Below are positions 7,501-16,523 of a stretch of 44,938 bases of DNA, one piece after another. The notes beneath the pieces were generated by a model. It ran no database searches and had not been told where the DNA came from. It worked only from the letters and a program-made list of their open reading frames with translations. Each line of letters starts with the position of its first letter. Position 1 is the first letter of the stretch. Source of the DNA: an uncultured Lachnospiraceae bacterium (lineage in GTDB: Bacteria > Bacillota > Clostridia > Lachnospirales > Lachnospiraceae); the NCBI GenBank assembly GCA_910579865.1, contig CAJTXA010000025.1:1-44938 (forward strand), in the 5' to 3' direction. The position numbers were made by a program, and so were the translations under genes.

Positions 7501-8094
7501 GTGGCTGTTAATAGAGTTCCAGTGTTAAAAAGATGCAGATCACTTGGATTAGATCCAATTTATTTAGGAATTAATAAAAAGTCGAATAGAGAATTAAAGA
7601 GAGCAAATAAGAAACTGACTGAGTATGGACTTCAGTTACGTGAAAAGCAAAAAGCAAAATTTATCTATGGTGTTCTTGAGAAACCATTCCATAATTATTA
7701 TGTAAAGGCAGAACGGCAGAGTGGAATGACAGGTGATAACCTGATGATCCTATTAGAGAGAAGATTGGATAATGTAGTATTTCGTATGGGCCTTGCAAGA
7801 ACAAGAAAGGAAGCAAGACAGATTGTTGGCCATAAGCATGTATTAGTGAATGGACAGCGAGTAAATGTTCCTTCTTATTTAATCAAGGCAGGCGATGAAA
7901 TCGAAATTAGAGAAAAGAGCAAATCCTCTCAAAGATATAAGGATATTCTTGAAGTAACTGCTTCTAGATTAGTTCCAGAATGGCTAGATGTTGATCAGGA
8001 AAACCTGAAGGGAACAGTAAAGGTATTACCACTTAGGGAGAATATCGATGTTCCTGTAAACGAAATGCTTATTGTCGAGTTATATTCTAAGTAA
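7501..8094 (+). CDS. rpsD: 30S ribosomal protein S4
   Basis: S4 is a primary 16S rRNA-binding protein that starts 30S assembly and is a translational autoregulator in several bacteria. The GTG at 7501, after AGGAGGTG, gives 197 residues beginning VAVNRVPVLKRCRSLGLDP; the frame is open further upstream, overlapping rpsK, but has no better start. The S4 RNA-binding domain is visible as LERRLDNVVFRMGLARTRKE through GHKHVLVNGQRVNVPSY. The N-terminal zinc cysteines of some S4 proteins are absent. Autoregulation through the leader before rpsM would fit its place in the operon. Confidence 0.97.
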   Translation: MAVNRVPVLKRCRSLGLDPIYLGINKKSNRELKRANKKLTEYGLQLREKQKAKFIYGVLEKPFHNYYVKAERQSGMTGDNLMILLERRLDNVVFRMGLARTRKEARQIVGHKHVLVNGQRVNVPSYLIKAGDEIEIREKSKSSQRYKDILEVTASRLVPEWLDVDQENLKGTVKVLPLRENIDVPVNEMLIVELYSK

Positions 8095-8123
8095 TCCGAT
8101 AACCCAAAAGGAGGGGCTTTATA

Positions 8124-9083
8124 GTGTTCGATTTTGAAAAACCAAAAATTGAGATTGCTGAAATCTCAGAAGACAAGAAATACGGAAGATTTGTTGTAGA
8201 ACCACTCGAAAGAGGATATGGGACAACTCTTGGTAATTCATTGAGAAGAATTATGCTTTCTTCCTTACCGGGTGCTGCCGTTAGTCAAGTAAAGATTGAT
8301 GGTGTGTTACATGAGTTCAGTTCAGTTCCTGGAGTAAAGGAAGATGTAACTGAAATCATTATGAACATTAAGAGCCTTGCAATTAAGAATAACAGCGAGA
8401 CAAATGAAGCAAAGACTGCTTATATCGAATTTGAAGGGGAAGGAACTGTGAGAGCCAGCGATATTCAGGCAGATCAGGATATTGAAATTTTAAATCCTGA
8501 GTTACCGATTGCAACTTTAAATGGTGGTACAGACAGTAAACTTTATATGGAATTGACAATTACAAAGGGCAGAGGTTATGTAAGTGCTGATAAGAATAAA
8601 CATGAGGATTTGCCAATTGGTGTCATTGCCGTTGATTCGATTTATACTCCGGTAGAACGGGTAAATTTATCAGTACAAAATACCCGTGTGGGGCAGATTA
8701 CAGACTATGATAAGCTGACCTTGGATGTATTTACAAATGGGACGCTGGTTCCGGATGAAGCTGTTAGTTTAGCTGCAAAGGTATTAAGCGAGCATTTAAA
8801 TCTTTTTATTGATCTTTCTGAAAATGCGAAAACAGCAGAAGTGATGGTAACAAAGGAAGACAATGAAAAGGAAAAGGTTCTTGAAATGAACATTGATGAA
8901 CTGGAATTATCGGTTCGTTCTTATAACTGTTTAAAGAGAGCTGGAATCAATACTGTAGAAGAATTGTGTAACAGAACTTCAGATGATATGATGAAGGTTC
9001 GTAATTTAGGACGTAAGTCTTTGGAAGAAGTACTTGCGAAATTGAAGGAATTGGGATTGCAGTTGAATCCTAGCGATGAATAA
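8124..9083 (+). CDS. rpoA: RNA polymerase subunit alpha
   Basis: Alpha dimerises to start assembly of RNA polymerase, and its C-terminal domain contacts UP elements and activators such as Crp-family proteins. GTG at 8124 behind GGAGGGG gives 319 residues. The N-terminal domain carries the dimer interface segment ERGYGTTLGNSLRRIMLSSLPG; the C-terminal domain after residue 245 has the helix-hairpin-helix part VRSYNCLKRAGINTVEEL and VRNLGRKSLEEVLAKL. The acidic linker KEDNEKEKVLEMNIDELE joins the two. Downstream rplQ starts after a 106-base gap that can fold. Confidence 0.98.
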   Translation: MFDFEKPKIEIAEISEDKKYGRFVVEPLERGYGTTLGNSLRRIMLSSLPGAAVSQVKIDGVLHEFSSVPGVKEDVTEIIMNIKSLAIKNNSETNEAKTAYIEFEGEGTVRASDIQADQDIEILNPELPIATLNGGTDSKLYMELTITKGRGYVSADKNKHEDLPIGVIAVDSIYTPVERVNLSVQNTRVGQITDYDKLTLDVFTNGTLVPDEAVSLAAKVLSEHLNLFIDLSENAKTAEVMVTKEDNEKEKVLEMNIDELELSVRSYNCLKRAGINTVEELCNRTSDDMMKVRNLGRKSLEEVLAKLKELGLQLNPSDE

Positions 9084-9127
9084 TAGGGCATGAGGGATGC
9101 GTTCCCATGCATAGTTTATGGAAGATT

Positions 9128-9167
9128 GCATAGAATCAGTAAGTCCGTAAGAGCGTGATACTATGTT
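9128..9167 (+). promoter_or_regulatory. Possible hairpin before rplQ
   Basis: GCATAGAATCA and TGATACTATG, at about 9128-9138 and 9157-9166, can form a stem of two blocks (CATAG/CTATG and ATCA/TGAT) separated by an A-A mismatch. It ends about ten bases before the rplQ ribosome binding site. A role in rplQ translation is speculation. Confidence 0.25.
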
Positions 9168-9189
9168 CCACAAATGGAGGAAGAATAAA

Positions 9190-9750
9190 ATGGCAGGTTA
9201 TAGAAAACTTGGAAGAACTTCTAGTCAGAGAAAGGCAATGATGAGAAGTTTGACTACAGCTTTAATTGCACATGGCAGAATTGTAACAACAGAAGCACGA
9301 GCAAAAGAAATTCGTTCTCAAGTAGAGCATTTAATTGCTTTGGCTGTAAAGGAAAAAGATAATTATGAGATGGTTACAGTAAAAGCAAAAGTGGCTCGTA
9401 AGGATGCAAATGGAAAGCGAGTAAAAGAAGTAGTAGATGGAAAAAAAGTAACTGTATTTGATGAAGTAGAGAAAGAAATTAAGAAAGATAAACCTTCTCG
9501 TCTTCATGTAAGACATCAAATATTAGCAGTACTTTATCCTTATACCGAATCTAAAACAAAGAGATTTGGAGATGATAAGGTTGTTACATCCAATAAGAAA
9601 AAAGATAAAAAGAAAGTGGATTTGGTAACAAAATTATTTGATGAAATTGCACCTAAGTATGCGGATCGAAATGGTGGTTATACTCGAATTGTAAAGATTG
9701 GACCACGTAAAGGTGATGCTGCTATGGAAGTAATTATTGAGCTTGTATAA
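9190..9750 (+). CDS. rplQ: 50S ribosomal protein L17 with internal insertion
   Basis: L17 lies at the bottom of the 50S subunit near the exit tunnel. Conserved parts are the start MAGYRKLGRTSSQRKAM, the segment LIAHGRIVTTEARAKEIRSQVEHLI and the ending KYADRNGGYTRIVKIGPRKGD. The protein has 186 residues where Bacillus and E. coli L17 have about 120-127. The extra sequence is a lysine-rich insertion at roughly residues 52-100 (KVARKDANGKRVKEVVDGKK and on) plus a short basic stretch near 135. ATG at 9190 behind GGAGGAAG is chosen over an upstream in-frame ATG at 9163. Confidence 0.95.
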   Translation: MAGYRKLGRTSSQRKAMMRSLTTALIAHGRIVTTEARAKEIRSQVEHLIALAVKEKDNYEMVTVKAKVARKDANGKRVKEVVDGKKVTVFDEVEKEIKKDKPSRLHVRHQILAVLYPYTESKTKRFGDDKVVTSNKKKDKKKVDLVTKLFDEIAPKYADRNGGYTRIVKIGPRKGDAAMEVIIELV

Positions 9751-9776
9751 AAGAGAAAAGAATAATTTTTATAAAG

Positions 9777-9809
9777 AAAAAGAGATATACTTTGTGATAT
9801 CTCTTTTTT
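9777..9809 (+). terminator. Terminator of the ribosomal operon
   Basis: AGAGATAT (9781-9788) pairs with ATATCTCT (9797-9804) around an 8-nt loop; flanking A and T runs extend the stem and a run of T follows. It lies 27 bases after the rplQ stop and closes the operon. Confidence 0.85.
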
Positions 9810-9835
9810 AATTTTTTTATTTCATATAATTGTGC

Positions 9836-9864
9836 TTGCAAATTAGAGAGGAATATTTTAAAAT
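9836..9864 (+). promoter_or_regulatory. Promoter for ecfA1-ecfA2-ecfT
   Basis: TTGCAA (9836-9841) and TAAAAT (9859-9864) are 17 bases apart and lie about 60 bases before ecfA1, directly after the ribosomal terminator. Confidence 0.55.
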
Positions 9865-9926
9865 GTAAACCAACAGTAAAAGAATAAGTTGACAAATAAA
9901 AGTTAAAAAAGAAAGCAGAATATAAT

Positions 9927-10808
9927 ATGGGAATTATTAAGATAAAACAGCTAGTTCATGACTATCTTAAACATGATGAAGAAGGAAATATAGAAGGTAG
10001 CAGCCGAGCGATTAATAAGGTAAGTTTAGAGGTAGAAAAAGGACAATTTATTGCGATTCTTGGACATAATGGTTCTGGAAAATCTACACTTGCAAAGCAT
10101 TTAAATGTAATTTTAATGCCAACAGAAGGGAGTGTATGGGTAAATGGAAAAGATACTTCTGAGGAAAAAAATCTATGGGAGATTCGACAAAGCGCAGGGA
10201 TGGTATTTCAGAATCCAGATAATCAAATTATTGGAACAGTTGTAGAAGAAGATGTTGGTTTTGGACCAGAAAATATGGGAATTCCTACAGAGAAAATTTG
10301 GCAAAGGGTGGATAAAGCACTTCGTTCTGTAAATATGATAGCTTATCGACATCATTCGCCAAATAAACTTTCTGGTGGGCAAAAGCAGCGTGTGGCGATT
10401 GCTGGAGTGGTTGCTATGCGACCGCAATGTATTATTTTGGACGAGCCTACTGCAATGTTAGATCCACTTGGAAGAAAAGAAGTAATTGAGACAGTACGAG
10501 AATTAAATGAGAAAGAAAATGTAACAGTTATTTTGATTACACATTATATGGAAGAAGTGATTTATTCAGATCGAGTATTTGTAATGGATAAAGGAGAGAT
10601 TGTGCTGCAGGGAAGTCCAAAGGAGGTATTTTCTCAAGTGGAACGATTGAAACAGTATCGGCTGGATGTACCACAGGTAACAGAATTGGCATATGAACTA
10701 AAAAAGGCTGGTGTAGAACTGTCAGATGGAATATTGACAACAAAAGAATTGTTGGATGAATTAAAGAAACAGTGGATGGATAGGGTAAAAAAAGAAAATA
10801 GCAGATAG
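9927..10808 (+). CDS. ecfA1: ECF transporter ATPase EcfA1
   Basis: One of the two different ATPases that drive energy-coupling-factor uptake of vitamins or metals together with EcfT and exchangeable S components. The 293-residue protein has Walker A GHNGSGKS at 46-53, the ABC signature LSGGQKQR from residue 148, and Walker B IILDEPT with Asp172-Glu173. The Q-loop MVFQNPDNQIIG is the form seen in EcfA proteins. The ribosome binding site is weak. It lies 8 bases before ecfA2. No S component is present here, so the substrate cannot be named; this is the shared (group II) module. Confidence 0.95.
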   Translation: MGIIKIKQLVHDYLKHDEEGNIEGSSRAINKVSLEVEKGQFIAILGHNGSGKSTLAKHLNVILMPTEGSVWVNGKDTSEEKNLWEIRQSAGMVFQNPDNQIIGTVVEEDVGFGPENMGIPTEKIWQRVDKALRSVNMIAYRHHSPNKLSGGQKQRVAIAGVVAMRPQCIILDEPTAMLDPLGRKEVIETVRELNEKENVTVILITHYMEEVIYSDRVFVMDKGEIVLQGSPKEVFSQVERLKQYRLDVPQVTELAYELKKAGVELSDGILTTKELLDELKKQWMDRVKKENSR

Positions 10809-10816
10809 GAGAAGAA

Positions 10817-11683
10817 ATGGCAATACGTGTGGAAAATGTAAATTATATTTATGGAGAGGGTACAGCATATGAAATACATGCTTTGAAAAATATTAATTTA
10901 ACAATTCAGGATGGAGAATTTATTGGATTGATTGGACATACTGGTTCTGGAAAATCTACTTTAACTCAACATCTAAATGGGCTGATTCGGGCAAGTTCAG
11001 GAAAAATTTATTATAATGATCAAAATATTTATCAAGAAAATTTTTCTATGAAAGAGTTGCGAGGGAAAGTAGGCTTGGTGTTTCAGTATCCAGAACATCA
11101 GCTTTTTGAGGTGGATGTTTTTTCAGATGTTTGTTTTGGGCCAAAAAATTTAGGATTGAATACGGCAGAAGTTGAAAAACGAGCAAGAGAAGCATTAAAG
11201 AGTGTAGGATTAGAGGAATCTTTTTATAAGCAGTCCCCCTTTGAATTGTCAGGTGGACAAAAAAGAAGGGTGGCAATTGCTGGTGTATTGGCAATGGAGC
11301 CAGAAGTATTGATTTTGGATGAGCCAACGGCTGGATTAGATCCAAAGGGAAGAGATGAGATTTTAGATGAGATTGCCCGATTGCATCAAGAACGTCATAT
11401 TACGATTATTTTGGTTTCTCATAGTATGGAAGATATTGCAAGGTATGTGGGACGGATTATTGTGATGAATAAGGGAAATGTGCAGTGGGATGATACACCA
11501 AAAGAGGTATTTCGTAATTATAGGGAGTTAGAAAAGATTGGATTGGCTGCACCACAGGTTACTTATATTATGAATGAGCTAAAACAAAATGGATTTGCTG
11601 TGGATACAGAAATTACAACAGTAGAGGAAGCGAAAGATAGTATATTGAGAGCTTTAAAAGATAGGGAGAAAAAACAGGTATGA
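10817..11683 (+). CDS. ecfA2: ECF transporter ATPase EcfA2
   Basis: Second ATPase of the ECF module, pairing with EcfA1 under the membrane. The 288-residue protein has Walker A GHTGSGKS at residues 40-47, the Q-loop LVFQYPEHQLFE (characteristic of EcfA2), the signature ELSGGQKRRVAIAG and Walker B VLILDEPTAGLDP. The C-terminal EcfA extension (ELKQNGFAVDTEITTVEEA) is present. AGGAG lies before the ATG. Its stop overlaps the ecfT start (ATGA), so the pair should be translationally coupled. Confidence 0.95.
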   Translation: MAIRVENVNYIYGEGTAYEIHALKNINLTIQDGEFIGLIGHTGSGKSTLTQHLNGLIRASSGKIYYNDQNIYQENFSMKELRGKVGLVFQYPEHQLFEVDVFSDVCFGPKNLGLNTAEVEKRAREALKSVGLEESFYKQSPFELSGGQKRRVAIAGVLAMEPEVLILDEPTAGLDPKGRDEILDEIARLHQERHITIILVSHSMEDIARYVGRIIVMNKGNVQWDDTPKEVFRNYRELEKIGLAAPQVTYIMNELKQNGFAVDTEITTVEEAKDSILRALKDREKKQV

Positions 11684-12492
11684 TTCGTGATATTACAATA
11701 GGGCAATATTATCCAGCGGATTCTGTAATACATCGTTTGGATCCACGAGTAAAATTAATGGGTACAATTGTATTTTTGATTTCGTTGTTTTTATTTGATC
11801 ACTTTGTGGGATATATTATAGCTACTTTATTTTTGGGGTGTGCGATTAAGATGTCTAAGGTTCCTCTTAAGTTTATGGTAAAGGGACTGAAGGCAATTTT
11901 TATGCTGTTAGCAATTAGTGTGGTGTTTAATCTTTTGTTGACAGATGGGGTAGTTGTATTCCAGATTTGGAAAATTAAAGTTACACAAGAGGGAATTCGA
12001 ATGGCAGTGTTTATGGCAATTCGCTTGGTATATTTAATTTTGGGTTCTTCTCTTATGACATTGACTACAACGCCAAATGACTTAACAGATGGAATGGAAA
12101 AGGCAATGTCTCCTCTTAGAAAGCTTCGAGTTCCAGTACATGAGATTTCTATGATGATGTCAATTGCATTGCGATTTATTCCAATTCTTTTAGAGGAAAC
12201 GGACAAGATTATGAAAGCACAACAGGCACGAGGAGCAGATTTTGAAAGTGGAAATTTGATTCGGCGTGCTAAGAGTATGATTCCTATTTTAGTGCCATTG
12301 TTTATTTCTGCTTTTCGGCGGGCAAATGATTTGGCTATGGCTATGGAGGCTAGATGCTATCGTGGGGGAGAGGGAAGAACAAAGATGAAACCACTTCAAT
12401 ATCGAAAAAGGGATTATATCACGTATGGCATTTATATAGGGTATCTTTTGGCAGTAGTTGGAGTAAACCTAGCTTGGCAAAGATGGATGTAG
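11680..12492 (+). CDS. ecfT: ECF transporter transmembrane subunit EcfT
   Basis: EcfT is the membrane scaffold that connects the EcfA1A2 dimer to a substrate-binding S component. The 270-residue protein has a group of N-terminal hydrophobic segments (VFLISLFLFDHFVGYIIATL and on), a long cytosolic part, and a final hydrophobic helix. The two coupling motifs are present as ARG (KAQQARGADFE) and an ARC-type motif (MAMEARCYRGGEGRTKM), which dock into the ATPases. The start overlaps the ecfA2 stop. truA follows after 50 bases. Confidence 0.95.
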   Translation: MIRDITIGQYYPADSVIHRLDPRVKLMGTIVFLISLFLFDHFVGYIIATLFLGCAIKMSKVPLKFMVKGLKAIFMLLAISVVFNLLLTDGVVVFQIWKIKVTQEGIRMAVFMAIRLVYLILGSSLMTLTTTPNDLTDGMEKAMSPLRKLRVPVHEISMMMSIALRFIPILLEETDKIMKAQQARGADFESGNLIRRAKSMIPILVPLFISAFRRANDLAMAMEARCYRGGEGRTKMKPLQYRKRDYITYGIYIGYLLAVVGVNLAWQRWM

Positions 12493-12542
12493 TAAGAAAA
12501 TGTTTTAGAAAATTTTAGAGAATTTGGGAAGGAATGTATGAT

Positions 12543-13586
12543 GTGAAACGGGTTATGTTGGTAATCGCCTATGATGGAACAAATTATTGCGGCTGGCAGA
12601 TACAGCCAAATGGGATTACAGTGGAAGAGGTGCTAAATCGGGAGTTATCATTGCTGCTTAAGGAAAAGATTCAGGTGATTGGAGCAAGCCGAACAGATTC
12701 TGGGGTACATGCATTGGGGAACCTTGCTGTTTTTGATACGGAAACGAAGATTCCGGCTGATAAAATTTGTTTTGCTTTAAACCAGAGACTTCCTGAAGAC
12801 ATTCGAATTCAGGGTTCACAGGAAGTTCCAATAAGTTTTCACCCAAGAAGGTGTAATAGTCGAAAGAATTATGAGTATCGAATTTTAAATCGAAAGTTTG
12901 ATATTCCTTCTTGCCGGCTTTATTCGCATTTTGTTTATCTTCCTTTGGAAGTAGAGAATATGAGGAAAGCAGCAGATTATTTGATAGGAGAGCATGACTT
13001 TGTTAGTTTTTGTTCAACACGAACACAGGCAGAAGATACTTATCGAACGATTTATTGTTTAGATATTGAGAAACAAGATGATATGATTATCATCCGAATT
13101 AGTGGAAATGGTTTTCTCTATAATATGGTTCGGATTATAGTAGGAACGTTATTAAAGGTTGGACTTGGGGTATATCCTCCCTATCATGTAAAGGAAATTT
13201 TGGAAGCACGAAATCGGCAGGTTTCAGGGCCAAAGGTACCAGCAAAAGGATTAACATTAGTTTCGATTGAATTGGAGCAGGAACTTCCTGAGATTTGGCA
13301 GACAGAAAATCAGAAATTTTCTTATCGGGTATTGCAGCAGGATATAAAAGAGAAAAAGATTGCTTATATAGAGATAGAACGCAGTGTAGAAGAGGAGTAT
13401 TTACGACTGGTAGAGAGGATTACACGTCAAGTATTTCGAAATGGTGCACGTACAATCTATTTACAGTGTTATGATAGAGAAAAAGTAGAGGCTTTTTGGG
13501 CGAATGAATATCAATTTCAGATCTGTAATTTTGAGCAGAATGGACAGAACTATACTTATGTATGCTATATTGAGGATTACAAATAA
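12543..13586 (+). CDS. truA: tRNA pseudouridine(38-40) synthase TruA with an extra C-terminal domain
   Basis: TruA converts uridines 38-40 of the anticodon arm of many tRNAs to pseudouridine. Catalytic Asp52 is in GASRTDSGVHA; HPRRCNSRKNYEYRI and GNGFLYNMVRIIVGTLLKVG are standard TruA blocks, and the core ends near residue 246 (PAKGLTLVSIEL). Ordinary TruA proteins stop there at about 245-265 residues; this one runs to 347. The extra 100 residues (YRVLQQDIKEKKIAYIEIER ... WANEYQFQICNF) are not recognised. GTG at 12543 is chosen because GGAAGGA is nine bases away, whereas the ATG at 12534 touches it. There is no rplM-rpsI downstream. Confidence 0.92.
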   Translation: MKRVMLVIAYDGTNYCGWQIQPNGITVEEVLNRELSLLLKEKIQVIGASRTDSGVHALGNLAVFDTETKIPADKICFALNQRLPEDIRIQGSQEVPISFHPRRCNSRKNYEYRILNRKFDIPSCRLYSHFVYLPLEVENMRKAADYLIGEHDFVSFCSTRTQAEDTYRTIYCLDIEKQDDMIIIRISGNGFLYNMVRIIVGTLLKVGLGVYPPYHVKEILEARNRQVSGPKVPAKGLTLVSIELEQELPEIWQTENQKFSYRVLQQDIKEKKIAYIEIERSVEEEYLRLVERITRQVFRNGARTIYLQCYDREKVEAFWANEYQFQICNFEQNGQNYTYVCYIEDYK

Positions 13587-13611
13587 GAATCGATTATAAC
13601 ATTGATAATGA

Positions 13612-13640
13612 TTGAGATATAAAGTTCCAAAAGATATAAA
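13612..13640 (+). promoter_or_regulatory. Promoter for the beta-galactosidase gene
   Basis: TTGAGA (13612-13617) and TATAAA (13635-13640) are 17 bases apart, and the -10 ends 21 bases before the ATG of the GH35 gene. No catabolite operator could be identified with certainty. Confidence 0.45.
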
Positions 13641-13661
13641 AGGGAGATAGGGAAAAAAGAA

Positions 13662-15743
13662 ATGACAAAATATAGTTATAATCATCAATATTTAATAAAA
13701 GATGGAAAACCGTGGTTTCCAGTAATGGGAGAGATGCATTATTCTCGTTATCCAAAAGCATATTGGAAGGAAAGTATTTATAAGATGAAAGCAGGGGGAG
13801 TAGAGGTAGTTTCTACTTATGTTATTTGGATTCATCATGAAGAGATAGAAGGGGAGTATGATTTTAGTGGAAATCGAGATTTGAGAGGATTTTTACAAGT
13901 GTGTAAGGAATGTGAAGTGGCAGTGATTCTTCGAATTGGTCCTTGGGTACATGGAGAAGTAAGAAATGGAGGATTTCCTGATTGGTTGTTAAAGAAAGAA
14001 TATCCAACCCGAAAAAATGATATACGTTATTTTGCAGAAGTAGAAAAGTTTTATTCTTGCATCTATAAACAGGTAAAAGGATATTTGTTAAAAGAGAAAG
14101 GTCCAGTTATTGGAATACAGATTGAAAATGAATATGGGCATGTTGGCGGGCTTCAAGGAGAAGAAGGCGAACAACATATGAGGAAACTTTTGGAATTGGC
14201 AAAAAAGGTTGGTTTTGAAGTTCCGATTTATACAGCAACTGGATGGGGTGGTGCAGTCACAGGAGGGATGCTTCCTGTTATGGGAGGATATTGTGATGCA
14301 CCGTGGGATGCTAGTTTTGAAAAACTTCCGCCGAATGGAAATTATATTTTTACAAAGGAAAGAAATGATCATAATATTGGCAGTGATTATAAACTTGGAT
14401 ATGGAATTACCTTTGATATAGAACAGTTTCCTTATCTAACAGCAGAACTAGGGGGAGGTCTTCAAGTGACACAACATAGAAGACCTGTAGCAGATGCAAA
14501 AGATATAGGAGCTATGACAGTAGTAAAGTTAGGAAGTGGTGCAAATCTTTTGGGGTATTATATGTATCATGGCGGAACGAATCCAAAGGGAAAATTGACA
14601 ACACTTCAGGAAAGCAAAGAGACAGGTTCTCCAAATGATTTGCCAATAATGAACTATGATTTTCATGCACCTATTCGAGAATATGGACAGATATCAGAAA
14701 CTTATAAAGAGATTAAGCTAATTGCTTCTTTTCTTCAGGATTTTGGAAGTGAATTATGTGAGATGCCTGCTGTTTTTCCAAATGAAAATCCGTTATTACC
14801 AACAAATCGAACAGATGTAAGAATTGCTTTTCGAAAAAATGAATCACAGGGATATGTATTTATCAATAATTATCAGAGACATTATTCAATGGCAGAACAT
14901 AAAGACTATGTGATACAAGTTCCACTATTAGAAGAAACGATTCTTTTCCCTCCTATTACTATTTATGATAAAGAGTTCTTTTTTTATCCAGTCAATATGA
15001 AGATTGGAAAAGCAAAATTAAAGTTTGCTTTAGCGACACCTCTTTGTCGATTAGAAAATTTAGAAGAGACCGTTTATGTTTTTTATACAGAAAAAGAGCC
15101 AGTTTATCAAATTGAGGGAGAAATAAAAAAAGAGAAAATTTTGACTTTAAGTCGGGAAGAGGCGAAGAATTCTTATAAAGTTATACGAAAAAAGGAGTAT
15201 TTGTTTTTAAGTGAAAGTGCAGTAATTGATAAGCAGGATCGGCTTTGTCTAATTGGGAGAACAGAACCAAGTTTTCGAGTGTATCCAGCATTAGAAGATA
15301 CACCAGAAGGGTTTGTACGGTTAAAAGACCAAGAAGGATTTGCAGAGTATCACAAAGAAGTGATACAAGGGAGAGGAAAAGTTTCTTTTACAGAATTAAA
15401 AAGAACAAAACAATCGTCTCTTTATGAAATTCAGATTCAAAGGGAACAGGCTGCTTTGGAAAGTCAGGAGGCTTACTTGATTTTAAGCTATCGTGGAGAT
15501 AGTGCGCAATTGTGGATTGATGGAGTATTAGAGGATGATCATTTTTATCAAGGCGAGCACTGGGAGATTGGATTAAGACGTTATGGCTTTCCTAAGAAAG
15601 TGCTTGTTGAAATCACAGTATTAAAAGAGACAGATTTGAGATTTTTGGAAGTATGGCCTAAAATGGAAGAAGGGGGACAAGTTTGTTGTTTAGATACAGT
15701 GGAGATGGAGGAAGAGTTTCAAACGGAAATTTTTCTATCATAG
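13662..15743 (+). CDS. Beta-galactosidase, glycoside hydrolase family 35
   Basis: GH35 enzymes cleave terminal beta-galactosyl residues with retention. The catalytic TIM barrel fills residues 1 to about 350: FPVMGEMHYSRYP and RIGPWVHGEVRNGGFPDWLL are signature blocks; Glu157 in QIENEYG is the expected acid/base and Glu262 in LTAELGGG the expected nucleophile. The rest (693 residues in all) should form beta domains, with a jelly-roll-like stretch at the end. There is no signal peptide, so it acts on imported galactosides. The downstream GNAT gene is 18 bases away. No transporter lies beside it. Natural substrate (lacto-N-biose type, galactan fragment, lactose) cannot be told from sequence. Confidence 0.9.
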   Translation: MTKYSYNHQYLIKDGKPWFPVMGEMHYSRYPKAYWKESIYKMKAGGVEVVSTYVIWIHHEEIEGEYDFSGNRDLRGFLQVCKECEVAVILRIGPWVHGEVRNGGFPDWLLKKEYPTRKNDIRYFAEVEKFYSCIYKQVKGYLLKEKGPVIGIQIENEYGHVGGLQGEEGEQHMRKLLELAKKVGFEVPIYTATGWGGAVTGGMLPVMGGYCDAPWDASFEKLPPNGNYIFTKERNDHNIGSDYKLGYGITFDIEQFPYLTAELGGGLQVTQHRRPVADAKDIGAMTVVKLGSGANLLGYYMYHGGTNPKGKLTTLQESKETGSPNDLPIMNYDFHAPIREYGQISETYKEIKLIASFLQDFGSELCEMPAVFPNENPLLPTNRTDVRIAFRKNESQGYVFINNYQRHYSMAEHKDYVIQVPLLEETILFPPITIYDKEFFFYPVNMKIGKAKLKFALATPLCRLENLEETVYVFYTEKEPVYQIEGEIKKEKILTLSREEAKNSYKVIRKKEYLFLSESAVIDKQDRLCLIGRTEPSFRVYPALEDTPEGFVRLKDQEGFAEYHKEVIQGRGKVSFTELKRTKQSSLYEIQIQREQAALESQEAYLILSYRGDSAQLWIDGVLEDDHFYQGEHWEIGLRRYGFPKKVLVEITVLKETDLRFLEVWPKMEEGGQVCCLDTVEMEEEFQTEIFLS

Positions 15744-15761
15744 CAAGAGGAGAAGAATCAG

Positions 15762-16523
15762 ATGACAAATGAGATGTTATTAAAGATTGCTATGGAACAG
15801 TCAGCAATTGATTTAACTTGTAAAAGCAGTGATTTTATGGAAGAGAAAAATAAGATTGTACTTTCAAAAACAAATGTAGGTGCTAGAAAATATCTGGAAT
15901 TGCCATTTACATGTAATTTGGTATCCTATGGAAAAAATATTGTGGCATCTGTGCAAGAGGAATGGAAGGAGGCTGTTTGGAATTATATAAATAGTTATCC
16001 AATAGAGCATTGTTTTGAAACACCAAACTTATATCGATTAAATGATGCATTACAAAAAGGAGGGCAAAAAATCTGCTTTATGGCAGAGTATTTTTTACCA
16101 GATTTGAACTTGTTAAAGAAACAAGATTGCTCTTATTTTACAAAAGTGTTGAAACAAGAAGATTTTTGTGATTTATACACCAAAGATTGGAGCAATGCAC
16201 TTTGCGAAAAAAGAAAACAACTTGATATATTAGGAGTTGGAGCTTATGAAAATGGAAAACTAATTGGGCTGGCAGGGTGTTCAGCAGACTGTGATAAAAT
16301 GTGGCAAATTGGTGTAGATGTCTTACCTGAATATCGTAAGAAGGGGATTGCTTCTGCGCTTACTAGCAAACTTACTTTAGCGATTTTAGAAAGAGAAAAG
16401 GTTCCTTTTTATTGTGCAGCTTGGTCAAATATAAAGTCAGTCCGAAATGCAATTCGGTGTGGATTTCGTCCGGCATGGGTGGAATTAACTGCGAAACCGA
16501 TAGAATTTAGAGCAGATTTGTAA
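15762..16523 (+). CDS. GNAT family N-acetyltransferase
   Basis: GNAT proteins move an acetyl group from acetyl-CoA to an amine. The fold is visible in the C-terminal 100 residues: GVGAYENGKLIGLAGCSAD, then the acetyl-CoA-binding strand and loop IGVDVLPEYRKKGIASAL, then NIKSVRNAIRCGFRPAWVEL. The N-terminal 150 residues are poorly conserved and may form a second, degenerate half. The substrate is unknown. It lies 18 bases after the GH35 gene behind AGAGGAG and its stop is inside a terminator loop, so the two genes probably form one transcript. Confidence 0.85.
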   Translation: MTNEMLLKIAMEQSAIDLTCKSSDFMEEKNKIVLSKTNVGARKYLELPFTCNLVSYGKNIVASVQEEWKEAVWNYINSYPIEHCFETPNLYRLNDALQKGGQKICFMAEYFLPDLNLLKKQDCSYFTKVLKQEDFCDLYTKDWSNALCEKRKQLDILGVGAYENGKLIGLAGCSADCDKMWQIGVDVLPEYRKKGIASALTSKLTLAILEREKVPFYCAAWSNIKSVRNAIRCGFRPAWVELTAKPIEFRADL

